DNA of 64,000 nt. Source: Candidatus Nitrospira nitrosa (GTDB taxonomy: Bacteria > Nitrospirota > Nitrospiria > Nitrospirales > Nitrospiraceae). The stretch lies in contig NZ_CZQA01000001.1 of assembly GCF_001458735.1 (NCBI RefSeq), forward strand, positions 1,426,001 through 1,490,000, in the 5' to 3' direction. The position numbers were made by a program, and so were the translations under genes. The number at the start of each line of letters is the position of its first letter. Positions within the stretch are counted from its first letter, which is position 1. Positions 9,140-17,379 of the stretch are shown here, one piece after another. The notes under the pieces were generated by a model. The model was not told the origin of the DNA. It did no database searches and saw only the letters and a program-made list of their open reading frames with translations.

Positions 9140-11131
9140 ATGTCTGGTAGCTGGGCATGCTGGTTCTGGACGTTGGTGGGAGCGGGATGCCTTGGGTGGG
9201 GGGTCAAGGGCATGGTGCTGGGGTCAGTGATGGATGAGAAGCGGCGTGAGGTGGAACGCCTCAAGAGTAAGGTCACGATGCTGACCAATCAACCCCCGGA
9301 GGTACGAACAGTCGAGAAGCGGGTGGAGGTACCAGTCGATCGCGTAGTGGTGAAGCATGTTGAGGTGCCAGTCGAGAAGATTATTGAGAAGCGAGTAGAG
9401 GTGCCGATTGAAAAGACCGTGGAGAAGATCGTGGATCGCCCGGTTGATAACCAGGAGTATCTCGTCCGGATCAAGGCGTTGGAAGGCGAGGTTGCCATGA
9501 TTGCCGGGCTGCTCCCTCAGATTGCGCAGTTCCAAACCGTTGCGTCGCAGGTTGGGGGGAGGAGCGTCGAAGGGCGGGTGGTGGTGCCGGTCGACAATCC
9601 GGAGCACCTGGCCCGGATCAAGGCGGTGGAAGAAGAAATAGTCGTCATTGCTGGATTCCTGGCACAGATCGCGCAGGCACAAACCGCTTCTTCGCAGGCA
9701 GGAGTGAAGAGTATCGAAGAGCGGGTGGTGGTGCCGGCCGATAATCCGGAGCACCTGGCCCGGATCAAGGCGCTCGAAGGCGAAGTGGCCGTCATCGCCG
9801 ATCTTCGTTCGCAGATGGCGGAGCTTCGGGACCTGTTGTTGCAGGTCGGTGAGAAGGTTGCCAAGAAGCCTCTGGAGACTCCCGTAGAACAACATATGGA
9901 GACACCGCCCGCGCAGGTGAGTGAACGGGCAGTGGAATGCAACCAAGCCAGTGTCAGTGAGCAGAGGGCTGAGCGCGAAGCAGATGAAGTGTCGCCTGAT
10001 GATCTGAAACACATCCGGGGGATTGGGCCGGCGTTAGAACGGTTCCTCAACAAACGGGGCGTCTTCTGGTTCCGGCAGGTGGCGACCTGGAGCCCAGCAG
10101 ATATCGACAAATTCGAATTCCTCCTGCCCAACTTTGGGGGGAGGATCCAACGGGAACACTGGGTGCGCAGCGCACAGGTCGAGCACTACAAGAAGTATCA
10201 GGAATGGCTCGGCGACGGTGAGCCGCCGAGAGAGAGCCTCGACCTTCCAGGGCAGATGACCGAGATCCACGCTGTATCTTTACAGAATGAGGTCAAAGTT
10301 GCTGAGACTTCCACCGAGGAGATTGCCCTAAAGAATAGAGCTGTGGTGGATGAAGCGATCAGCGAACCAGCGGGCGCCTTGGACCAGGCCGGTGCCGCTG
10401 AGTCGGTGGCTGAGGGAGAAGCAGATAAAGCGTCGCCTGATGATCTGAAACACATCCGAGGGATTGGGCCGGCGTTAGAGCGCTTCCTCCATAAACGGGG
10501 CGTCTTCTGGTTCCGGCAGGTGGCGACCTGGAGCCCAGCAGATATCGACAAATTCGAATTCCTCTTGCCCAACTTTGGGGGGCGGATCCAACGGGAACAC
10601 TGGATGCGCAGTGCACAGGTCGAGCACTACAAGAAGTATCAGGAATGGCTCGGCGACGGTGAGCCGCCGAGAGAGAGCCTCGACCTTCCTAGGCAGATGG
10701 CTGAGCCCCAAGCCGCATCTCCCCAGGCTGAGAATCAGAGTATAGAGATGATGGGGATCGAGACTCCTATGGAACAGAATGGGGTGGTGCCAACCGCTCA
10801 GGTCAATGAGCACGCATTAGATCGCGACCATGCAGGTGCGCAGGTGGATGGGGGCCAAGCGGTAGGAGAGTCGTCCGATGACCTGAAGCGAATCTACGGA
10901 GTGGGGCCAGGGTTAGAACGGTTTCTCCACAAACGGGGCGTCTTCTGGTTCAGCCAGGTGGCGACATGGAAGCAGACAGACATCGAAAAATTCGAGTTTC
11001 TCTTACCGAACTTTGAAGGTCGGATCCAACGGGAAAACTGGGTGCGTAGCGCAAAGGTCGAGCACTACAAGAAGTACAAACAGTGGCTTGGCGACGATCA
11101 GCCCCCAAGTACCACGCCGGAGACACACTAG
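9140..11131 (+). CDS. Large membrane-anchored protein with three helix-hairpin-helix-like domains
   Basis: A 663-aa protein. It has one N-terminal membrane segment (~5-28), a Val-Glu-Lys-Pro-rich stretch (~52-105, units like KRVEVPVEK), and three copies of a predicted coiled-coil unit around NPEHLARIKALEGEVAVIA (~110-235). Three copies of an ~85-aa domain follow (~285-370, 431-517, 578-655). Each domain begins DDLKHIRGIGPALERFL, a helix-hairpin-helix-like G-I-G-P motif found in COG3743-type proteins (predicted 5' nuclease-like). Each then continues with WSPADIDKFEFLLPNFGGRI. No nuclease active site is evident to me. The anchor and repeats suggest a scaffold or binding role in the envelope, but function is unknown. 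Copies 1 and 2 are almost identical in DNA. Confidence 0.8.
   Translation: MSGSWACWFWTLVGAGCLGWGVKGMVLGSVMDEKRREVERLKSKVTMLTNQPPEVRTVEKRVEVPVDRVVVKHVEVPVEKIIEKRVEVPIEKTVEKIVDRPVDNQEYLVRIKALEGEVAMIAGLLPQIAQFQTVASQVGGRSVEGRVVVPVDNPEHLARIKAVEEEIVVIAGFLAQIAQAQTASSQAGVKSIEERVVVPADNPEHLARIKALEGEVAVIADLRSQMAELRDLLLQVGEKVAKKPLETPVEQHMETPPAQVSERAVECNQASVSEQRAEREADEVSPDDLKHIRGIGPALERFLNKRGVFWFRQVATWSPADIDKFEFLLPNFGGRIQREHWVRSAQVEHYKKYQEWLGDGEPPRESLDLPGQMTEIHAVSLQNEVKVAETSTEEIALKNRAVVDEAISEPAGALDQAGAAESVAEGEADKASPDDLKHIRGIGPALERFLHKRGVFWFRQVATWSPADIDKFEFLLPNFGGRIQREHWMRSAQVEHYKKYQEWLGDGEPPRESLDLPRQMAEPQAASPQAENQSIEMMGIETPMEQNGVVPTAQVNEHALDRDHAGAQVDGGQAVGESSDDLKRIYGVGPGLERFLHKRGVFWFSQVATWKQTDIEKFEFLLPNFEGRIQRENWVRSAKVEHYKKYKQWLGDDQPPSTTPETH
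9991..10248 (+). repeat. Intragenic tandem-domain repeat, copy 1
   Basis: A 258-bp block encoding the first helix-hairpin-helix-like domain. The same block recurs exactly 441 bp downstream with about ten mismatches, many of them silent. Such identity points to recent duplication or gene conversion. Confidence 0.9.
10432..10689 (+). repeat. Intragenic tandem-domain repeat, copy 2
   Basis: Second copy of the 258-bp block at 9991-10248, roughly 96% identical by eye. A third, clearly diverged copy of the same domain lies at about 10871-11105. Confidence 0.9.
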
Positions 11132-11429
11132 GTTGGCCCGTTTCCTCTCTTGATTCCTCCCGAGGTATGACGCGCATCTACGTCAACATTTTCAATCTCG
11201 ACGTAGGCTCGATTCTAAAGAACGCATGCGTGCTTGACCGACTGAGATTCAATCAACGGTACACAGAGTTAAAACTTCAGCGCAATTTCAAGTCGCGAGT
11301 TGCAATTCCCAAGGCAATTCAGTAGCTTGAACATTGCTTCCTCATCCTCCTTCGGTTTGACTCCCCCAAAATCCCTGTGATAGCGTAGATTACTGAAAAT
11401 CTCACAGAGAGAATGCAACAGGAGTCTTT
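11132..11429. other. Intergenic region
   Basis: About 300 bp with no supported gene and no obvious hairpin. It presumably holds the promoter of the zinc-ribbon/PCP_red gene. Confidence 0.35.
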
Positions 11430-12152
11430 ATGAAATTTGTCTGCTTGAACTGTGAAACATATATGAGCCTCGAGAAGGTGGAGAAGCCGGAGGAGGGTTC
11501 CCTTGGCGTTTTCTTTGCCTGCCCTTCTTGCAGCGCGAAATTCTCAATGGTGACGAATGCCGGTGAAACGAACATGATGAATTCGTTGGGCCTCAAGCTA
11601 GGGGCCAAGGCGGAGCCGGCGGCATCGATGGCAGGGTTGAGGGCCGTAGCCGAAAACGGTCAATCTGCTGCCGCGACAAAGCCGAGTCCTGCTGCACCAG
11701 CCGTCGCGGCAACCGCGGCGTCGCCTGCTAAGGCTCCAGAGAAGGCGAGCGGCTGTCCATTCTCCGCGATGGTGGCGGAAATGGGCCTGACCAACTCCGG
11801 TAAGCCAGCCAACGGCGGGCCTTCTGAGTTCACGTGGACTCCAGATGCCCAAGAGAAGCTTGATCGGCTTCCAGCCTTTGTGAAGCCGATGGTGCAAGCG
11901 AGTGTGGAGGGCTATGCCCGCAAGAGCGGCTTCAAGACCATCACGCTACAAGTGATGGATGACTCGAAGAATTATTCCCCTGAGGGTATGACCTGGTCAC
12001 GCGAAGCCGAGCAGCGGTTGGAAAATATTCCTGACTTCATTCGTCCTATGGCCCGCAAAGAGGTGGAGCGGATGGCCAAGGAACGTGGGGAATCCACCAT
12101 CACGGCCCAGGTGATGGAGGAAGCCAAAGATAAGTTCATGAAATTCATGTAA
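11430..12152 (+). CDS. Zinc-ribbon protein with two PCP_red domains
   Basis: A 240-aa protein. Cys5, Cys8, Cys31 and Cys34 form an N-terminal zinc ribbon. An Ala-Pro-rich linker (~65-105) follows. Two copies of the ~47-residue PCP_red domain (named from light-independent protochlorophyllide reductase) lie at ~134-180 and ~187-234. Each starts with an aromatic-Trp-Thr/Ser motif (FTWTPDAQEKLDRLPAFV; MTWSREAEQRLENIPDFI) and ends near ITxQVM. No chlorophyll biosynthesis genes are seen, so the domain must have another role here, perhaps binding a cofactor or protein; this is unknown. A perfect terminator hairpin follows. A related gene with four such domains lies at 26154. Confidence 0.8.
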   Translation: MKFVCLNCETYMSLEKVEKPEEGSLGVFFACPSCSAKFSMVTNAGETNMMNSLGLKLGAKAEPAASMAGLRAVAENGQSAAATKPSPAAPAVAATAASPAKAPEKASGCPFSAMVAEMGLTNSGKPANGGPSEFTWTPDAQEKLDRLPAFVKPMVQASVEGYARKSGFKTITLQVMDDSKNYSPEGMTWSREAEQRLENIPDFIRPMARKEVERMAKERGESTITAQVMEEAKDKFMKFM

Positions 12153-12175
12153 GAATAGTCTCGTTCTTTCGTGAA

Positions 12176-12213
12176 GGGAAAGGCCCATCCAGCCGTCTGG
12201 ATGGGCCTTTCCC
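12176..12213. terminator. Transcription terminator hairpin
   Basis: A perfect 17-bp stem (12176-12192 with 12197-12213) and CCGT loop, rich in GGCCC. It lies 23 bp after the stop of the PCP_red gene. It is not followed by a strong T run but should fold very stably in RNA. Confidence 0.8.
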
Positions 12214-12248
12214 CTATTGTACGGGCGTTCGGTCAATGGTGCGATGGC

Positions 12249-13004
12249 ATGAAGTGGCGGGCTTCTCTGCTGTCCCTACTGCTGCTGACGGTTTCGCTCT
12301 CCTCCTTGGGCGGCACTAGTTCTGCCCAATCATCTCTGGAATACTCTGCGATTTCTCCTCCAACCCACCAGAACCATGGGTCGCATCGTGAACAGAATGG
12401 GGATACGTGGGAAGGGTCAACTCAAGGGGTCGCTTATTCTGAGTTCAACCATCGCTTCGCCGGATTGTTCGTTCTGTTGTTTGGCCTGGCGGAGTTGGGG
12501 CATGCGTTGCAGTATCAGGTGCCGGTCTGGACTCGTTTGGTCCTGCCCGTCGCACTCGGAGTTCTTGGGGGGTATCTCTTAATTTGGAGTGACCATGAGG
12601 CCTGGCCGATCGGGTCACTCACATTTGCACAGACCTTCTCCGGCCAGGATCCTGAAATTCTTCAGCACAAATTCTACGGAGTCTTTTCGAGTGCCGCGGC
12701 CGTAACTGAGGCGCTACGTCGAATTAGTTGGGCCCGGCATCCCGGGTGGGCCGTCCCCATGCTTATCCTCGGATTTTTTGGAGCCATCCTGCTCTTTATC
12801 CACTCGCATGGGAATCACCCGGCGAATCACATCATCGAGTTGCACCATGCCTTTCTCGGCACTATCGGGATTGGTGCCGCCGTTTCAAGTGCCATGATGG
12901 CATGGGCATCCAGCGCTTCGGGGAAGACGACGAAACGCTGGGAAATGGCGTGGGCGATCTGTGTGGTCGTCATAGGTCTCCAACTGCTTGTGTATTTTGA
13001 GTAG
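12249..13004 (+). CDS. His-rich multi-pass membrane protein, possibly metal-related
   Basis: A 251-aa protein starting MKWRASLLSLLLLTVSLSS, which looks like a signal peptide. A hydrophilic His-containing stretch (HQNHGSHREQNG) and about five or six membrane segments follow. Histidines cluster near membrane ends, as in HSHGNHPANHIIELHH (~185-200). That pattern resembles copper-resistance (CopD-like) and related proteins, but I do not recognise a specific family. The start at 12249 is chosen because a longer in-frame GTG at 12171 would begin upstream of the terminator hairpin. No strong ribosome-binding site is visible. Confidence 0.65.
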   Translation: MKWRASLLSLLLLTVSLSSLGGTSSAQSSLEYSAISPPTHQNHGSHREQNGDTWEGSTQGVAYSEFNHRFAGLFVLLFGLAELGHALQYQVPVWTRLVLPVALGVLGGYLLIWSDHEAWPIGSLTFAQTFSGQDPEILQHKFYGVFSSAAAVTEALRRISWARHPGWAVPMLILGFFGAILLFIHSHGNHPANHIIELHHAFLGTIGIGAAVSSAMMAWASSASGKTTKRWEMAWAICVVVIGLQLLVYFE

Positions 13005-13221
13005 CCTGAAGCCGCGCGGGCGTAGGTCGTAGTGCTCAATCCCGTCGATCCTGTTGCTGCGGGAGTACTCCGAATGGTGCCCCACCATCTTGCTTCAGAG
13101 GCCAGTGCGATTTGACACCTTTCTGAGGCCTGTGCTACCTCTAACCGATCACAGGTCATTCGTGCTCTATCACAGATCTCTAACCGGCCGAGAGAGTATG
13201 GCTGGATAGAGGAGGACACAC

Positions 13222-13980
13222 ATGGGTGGACATAGTCATTGGGCGACGATTAAGCGCCACAAAGGGGCTCAGGACGCCAAGCGTGGAAAGATCTTTACCA
13301 GAATTATTCGCGAGGTGACGATCGCTGCCCGTTCGGGTGGGGATCCGGATGGGAACCCTCGGCTTCGCCTGGCCATTGCCAAGGCGAAGGAAGCCAACAT
13401 GCCGGGCGATACTTTGAAGAAGGCGATTCAGCGAGGCACCGGGGAGCTGCCCGGCGTGACCTATGAAGAGTTTTCGTTGGAAGGTTATGGACCAGGAGGA
13501 ACCGCGCTGCTCTTGGAAATTACGAGCGACAATCGGAATCGGACCGTGGCGGAGATCCGGAGCCTCTTGACCAAGAATCATGGCAACATGGCTGAGGCAG
13601 GTGCCGTCGCGTGGCAGTTTCACAAGAAGGGGCTCCTGGCGATCGAACCAGGAAAGGTCGATGAGGATACCTTGCTCTCCTTGACCCTCGATGCCGGAGC
13701 GGAAGACGTGAAAACCGGCGAGAAATCGATCGAGATCATCACCGGGCCACACGAATTTGAAGCCGTCAAAAAAGCGCTGGCCGATGCAAAGATTGAGACG
13801 ACACTAGCTGAAGTTACGTATGTTCCTCAGAATACCATCAGGCTCGAAGAAAAGGCGGCCGAGCAGATGCTGAAGTTGATGGAAATTCTCGATGAGCACG
13901 ACGATGTGCAAAAGGTTCATGCGAACTTCGATATTCCGGATGAGGTCATGGAGAAGGTCGCTGCGACTGCGGCGGGCTGA
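13222..13980 (+). CDS. yebC: YebC/PmpR-family regulator or translation factor
   Basis: A 252-aa member of the YebC/TACO1 family, starting with the diagnostic GGHSHWATIKRHKGAQDAKRG and followed by GNPRLRLAIAKAKEANMPGDT. Family members act in transcription control (PmpR) or help ribosomes through difficult sequences. The start has a strong GAGGAGG upstream. It lies before ruvA and ruvB, a common neighbourhood; ruvC itself is not in the window. Confidence 0.95.
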   Translation: MGGHSHWATIKRHKGAQDAKRGKIFTRIIREVTIAARSGGDPDGNPRLRLAIAKAKEANMPGDTLKKAIQRGTGELPGVTYEEFSLEGYGPGGTALLLEITSDNRNRTVAEIRSLLTKNHGNMAEAGAVAWQFHKKGLLAIEPGKVDEDTLLSLTLDAGAEDVKTGEKSIEIITGPHEFEAVKKALADAKIETTLAEVTYVPQNTIRLEEKAAEQMLKLMEILDEHDDVQKVHANFDIPDEVMEKVAATAAG

Positions 13981-14028
13981 TGCTCCAGTGACTCTGACTT
14001 GGCATTTGTCATCGGATAACCAAACGAG

Positions 14029-14637
14029 ATGATCGCCTTTCTCACGGGGCGGTTAGCTGTCAAAACTCCTACTCATCTGACGCTTGATGTGCAGGGCGTC
14101 GGGTACGAAGTTCATATCCCCCTCAGCACCTATTACTCGCTTCCGAATCTCGACGACAGTACGGCGCTGCATATTCATACACAGCTGCGGGAGGATGCGA
14201 TCCAGTTGTTCGGCTTTCTCTCGCAAAGCGAGAAGGAGGCGTTTTTGCTGTTGACCAGCGTCTCCGGAGTCGGCCCTAAATTGGCCCTCAGCGTGCTGTC
14301 GAGTTTATCTGTTACGGACTTGGTTCATGCCATTCAGACTGCGGATACCGAGAAGCTAGAGACTGTTCCGGGCATCGGCAAGAAGTCAGCCGGGCGTCTC
14401 GCGCTTGAGCTTAAAGATAAGGTCGGTAAGATCCAAGGTATCCACCCCCGTTCTCCCGCAGCAGAGCCTGCGGAATTTGATGATCTCTTCGAGGATGCAT
14501 TGTCCGCTCTGGTACACTTGGGCTACCGCGCTCAAGATGCCAAAGAAGCCCTCAGGCGGGTGACAAAGGGCACCTCCGGCTCTTTGGCGCTGAAGGAGCT
14601 GATTCGAGAAGGGCTCAAGGAATTAGCAAGGGGGTAA
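14029..14637 (+). CDS. ruvA: Holliday junction branch migration protein RuvA
   Basis: A 202-aa tetrameric DNA junction-binding protein that loads RuvB during recombinational repair. Visible are the N-terminal OB fold (MIAFLTGRLAV...LDVQGVGYEVHIP), tandem helix-hairpin-helix motifs (LLTSVSGVGPKLALSVLSSL and LETVPGIGKKSAGRLALEL) and a C-terminal RuvB-contacting domain (DALSALVHLGY). The length is typical. The gene is followed after 2 bp by a short secreted-protein gene and then by ruvB. Confidence 0.96.
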   Translation: MIAFLTGRLAVKTPTHLTLDVQGVGYEVHIPLSTYYSLPNLDDSTALHIHTQLREDAIQLFGFLSQSEKEAFLLLTSVSGVGPKLALSVLSSLSVTDLVHAIQTADTEKLETVPGIGKKSAGRLALELKDKVGKIQGIHPRSPAAEPAEFDDLFEDALSALVHLGYRAQDAKEALRRVTKGTSGSLALKELIREGLKELARG

Positions 14638-14639
14638 CC

Positions 14640-15116
14640 ATGATGCCATCGTATTCGAGGACTGCCAGGCTCATTCTGTACTGTGCGATGATGGGGGCAT
14701 CGTTTGTTCCCCTCTCTCCATCCGTGAGCCTTGCGGAGGAATCCTCGGAGCCCAAAAGCATTCGGATGACCTGCGGGAAATGTCCTGACGGCTATGCGAC
14801 GACAGGCCTAACCGAATCCCAAGACATTTGCAAAGACCACGATGGGGTGCTTGTACAATGTGTGCCACTTGGGACGAACATGCTGGGAGTCTGTGGCGTT
14901 TGTCCCGAGGGGTATGCCGAGATCGGCAGTTCCTCGGTTCCTGCGCGCTGTGGGAATAGTGACGGGGGGAGGCTGACACAATGTCAGTTGAAGAAAATGG
15001 AAAGCAATTTCCCCGATTCCACGCAAGGGTACAAATCCTGTCCTCCTGATTGTGGGAACGCCGCACAGGCGGGGCAGGGGGCCTTGCCACCTCCCCCGAA
15101 GTATCAGACCAAGTAG
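14640..15116 (+). CDS. Cys-rich secreted protein with internal duplication
   Basis: A 158-aa protein with a probable signal peptide (residues ~1-31, ending near SVSLAEE). It has two copies of a ~40-residue Cys-rich unit: the first begins [12 protein letters not shown] and ends near VQCVP; the second begins [12 protein letters not shown] and ends near TQCQL. Each unit carries four cysteines, suggesting disulfides or metal binding outside the cytoplasm. The Pro-rich C-terminus has two more cysteines. The family is not recognised. It is inserted between ruvA and ruvB with 2-bp and 16-bp spacing, so it is probably transcribed with repair genes although its location suggests an unrelated job. Confidence 0.7.
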   Translation: MMPSYSRTARLILYCAMMGASFVPLSPSVSLAEESSEPKSIRMTCGKCPDGYATTGLTESQDICKDHDGVLVQCVPLGTNMLGVCGVCPEGYAEIGSSSVPARCGNSDGGRLTQCQLKKMESNFPDSTQGYKSCPPDCGNAAQAGQGALPPPPKYQTK

Positions 15117-15132
15117 ATGCGAGTGTCAGGTT

Positions 15133-16137
15133 ATGACCGAACGGCTTGTGACTAATCGTGCGACGGATGAGGAGCGAGGTCTGGAACATGTCCTGCGGCC
15201 CCAGACGCTCGACGAGTATGTCGGCCAGGCAAAAATGAAGGAATCGCTTCGGATTTGCATCGAAGCGGCGAGGCAGCGAGGAGAATCGCTGGACCACGCT
15301 ATCTTTTATGGTCCGCCTGGACTTGGGAAGACGACCATTGCGCATATCATTGCACGGGAAATGGGAGCGGCGTTGCGTTCAACCTCAGGGTTGGTGCTTG
15401 CTCATGCCGGCGACCTTGCCGCAGTTCTCACCAATCTTCAAGAACATGATGTGTTGTTCATCGATGAAATTCATCGACTCCCTGCTTCCGTGGAGGAGGC
15501 GCTCTATCCGGCGATGGAGGACTTCCAGCTGGACCTGGTTGTCGGACAAGGCCCAGCCACCAGGACCGTGAAACTCGACCTTCCGCCGTTTACGCTGGTG
15601 GGAGCCACGACGAGGGCTGGTTCCCTCACCTCCCCCCTCCGTGATCGCTTTGGCCTGGTCTATCGGCTGGAGTTCTACGAGCCATCCGAGCTGGAGACCA
15701 TCGTGGTGAGATCGGCAGGTGTCTTGGGGGTCGGGATTGATCGTCCTGGTGCGGCGGAAATTTCGCATCGGGCACGAGGAACGCCACGCATTGTTAATCG
15801 GCTTATCAAACGCATCAGGGACTATGCCCAAATTAAGGCTGATGGCCGCATCACCAAAGAGGTCGCGCAAGAGGGCTTAGCGTGGCTTGGGATTGACGAG
15901 GCCGGGTTCGACGACATGGACCGCAAAGTTCTTCTCACCATCATCGAGAAGTTCAACGGTGGGCCGGTTGGGGTGGAGTCCTTAGCGGCTGCTGTTCAAG
16001 AGGATAAGGGTACGATCGAGGATGTGTACGAACCCTATCTCATTCAGGCAGGTTTCTTGGACCGTACAGGGCGTGGCCGTCAGGTGACGAAGTCAGCGTA
16101 CGACCATTTCAAGCGACCGTCTCATTTGCTGATGTAA
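15133..16137 (+). CDS. ruvB: Holliday junction branch migration ATPase RuvB
   Basis: A 334-aa AAA+ motor that drives branch migration with RuvA. Walker A is GPPGLGKTT, Walker B is [10 protein letters not shown], sensor motif is [18 protein letters not shown], and the C-terminal winged helix includes GRGRQVT. The start chosen is ATG 15133 ([20 protein letters not shown]), which matches the family. A longer in-frame start at 15052 would overlap the preceding gene. Confidence 0.96.
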   Translation: MTERLVTNRATDEERGLEHVLRPQTLDEYVGQAKMKESLRICIEAARQRGESLDHAIFYGPPGLGKTTIAHIIAREMGAALRSTSGLVLAHAGDLAAVLTNLQEHDVLFIDEIHRLPASVEEALYPAMEDFQLDLVVGQGPATRTVKLDLPPFTLVGATTRAGSLTSPLRDRFGLVYRLEFYEPSELETIVVRSAGVLGVGIDRPGAAEISHRARGTPRIVNRLIKRIRDYAQIKADGRITKEVAQEGLAWLGIDEAGFDDMDRKVLLTIIEKFNGGPVGVESLAAAVQEDKGTIEDVYEPYLIQAGFLDRTGRGRQVTKSAYDHFKRPSHLLM

Positions 16138-16279
16138 GCCGGGCACGTTCTATCCGCTCGGGTGCTTTCCGCAGGCGCCAGCTGTTCTTGCAATAGTTTC
16201 CACCGATCCTGTAGAATTCCCCACTTGTCTCAACGATCCGCGTCCTTATAAAGGGATGAGGAAGCCCTCCTGAGAACGG

Positions 16280-17377
16280 GTGTTTGAAACGAGACGCCGT
16301 ATGCCCAAGGACATGCCAGAATATCGTAAGGAAATCGATAGGATCGATGATGAAATCATTCGGCTTCTGAATGAACGTTCAAAGAGCGTCATCGAAATCG
16401 GGCGGTTGAAAAAAGAGAAGGATGCGGATGCCAACCTCCATACCGCAGGCCGAGAGGCCGAGATTATCCAACGGCTCACCAAGCTCAATACCGGTCCTTT
16501 CCCAAGCGACGCCATTCGGGCTGTCTATCGGGAAATCATGTCAGCGTCGCTGTCGCTTGAGGCTCCCCAAAAGGTCGCGTATCTAGGACCAAGGGCCACC
16601 TTTACCCATATGGCCTGCATGCAAAAATTCGGGTCGTCCGTCCAGTATGTTCCGGTCCAGAGTATTAAAGAGGTCTTCAGCGAAGTAGAACGAGGCCGAG
16701 CCAATTTTGGGGTTGTGCCGATCGAGAACACGACGGAAGGGGTGGTCAATCATACCCTCGACATGTTTATCGATTCCAATTTGCGAATCTATGGCGAGGT
16801 TCTTCAAGAGGTCTCCCATCACCTGTTGTCAAAATCAGGTCTTATGGGAGATGTGAAGAAAATTCAATCACATCCGCATGCTCTAGCCCAATGTCGGAAC
16901 TGGCTTGAAACCAATCTCCCCCATGTTCCTACGGTGGAGGTGGCGAGCACGGCCCGCGCCGCCGAAATGTGCGTTGATGATCCGGCATCTGCCGCCATCG
17001 CGTCGGAGTTAGCTAGTCAGCTGTACGGCTTAAAAGTGATCAAGGCCAGGATCGAAGACAACCTGAATAACTTCACCCGTTTCCTGGTGCTGTCTCAAAA
17101 GCCATCTGAACAGACGGGGAAAGATAAGACGTCGTTGATGCTGTCGGTGAAGGATAAAGTCGGAGCTCTCTACGACCTGCTTCGTCCCTTCGCCTCCTAT
17201 GGCATTAGTATGACGAAGATCGAGTCACGTCCCTCTCAGCGCAAAGCCTGGGAGTATATTTTCTTTGTAGATGTCGAAGGCCATATCAATGACGACCGAG
17301 TCGGTAAGGCCGTAGAAGAAGTGAAGGGCCGCTGTCTCTTCATGAAGATCTTGGGCTCCTACCCGGCTCATAATTAA
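16280..17377 (+). CDS. pheA: Bifunctional chorismate mutase/prephenate dehydratase
   Basis: A 365-aa enzyme converting chorismate to prephenate and then phenylpyruvate for phenylalanine. Chorismate mutase domain ~12-95 (YRKEIDRIDDEIIRLLNER). Prephenate dehydratase ~97-275 (AYLGPRATFTHMA, FGVVPIENTTEGVV, and NNFTRFLVL). C-terminal ACT domain ~285-365 with the Phe-sensing ESRPS motif, so feedback inhibition by phenylalanine is expected. A GTG at 16280 or the ATG at 16301 could be the start. First gene of a tight aromatic operon. Confidence 0.95.
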   Translation: MFETRRRMPKDMPEYRKEIDRIDDEIIRLLNERSKSVIEIGRLKKEKDADANLHTAGREAEIIQRLTKLNTGPFPSDAIRAVYREIMSASLSLEAPQKVAYLGPRATFTHMACMQKFGSSVQYVPVQSIKEVFSEVERGRANFGVVPIENTTEGVVNHTLDMFIDSNLRIYGEVLQEVSHHLLSKSGLMGDVKKIQSHPHALAQCRNWLETNLPHVPTVEVASTARAAEMCVDDPASAAIASELASQLYGLKVIKARIEDNLNNFTRFLVLSQKPSEQTGKDKTSLMLSVKDKVGALYDLLRPFASYGISMTKIESRPSQRKAWEYIFFVDVEGHINDDRVGKAVEEVKGRCLFMKILGSYPAHN

Positions 17378-17379
17378 TT

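Noticed and set aside
12171-12248. N-terminal extension of the His-rich membrane protein
   Set aside because: It would be encoded by the terminator hairpin; the signal peptide begins at 12249.
15052-15132. N-terminal extension of ruvB
   Set aside because: It overlaps the preceding gene and does not match RuvB N-termini; ATG 15133 fits.
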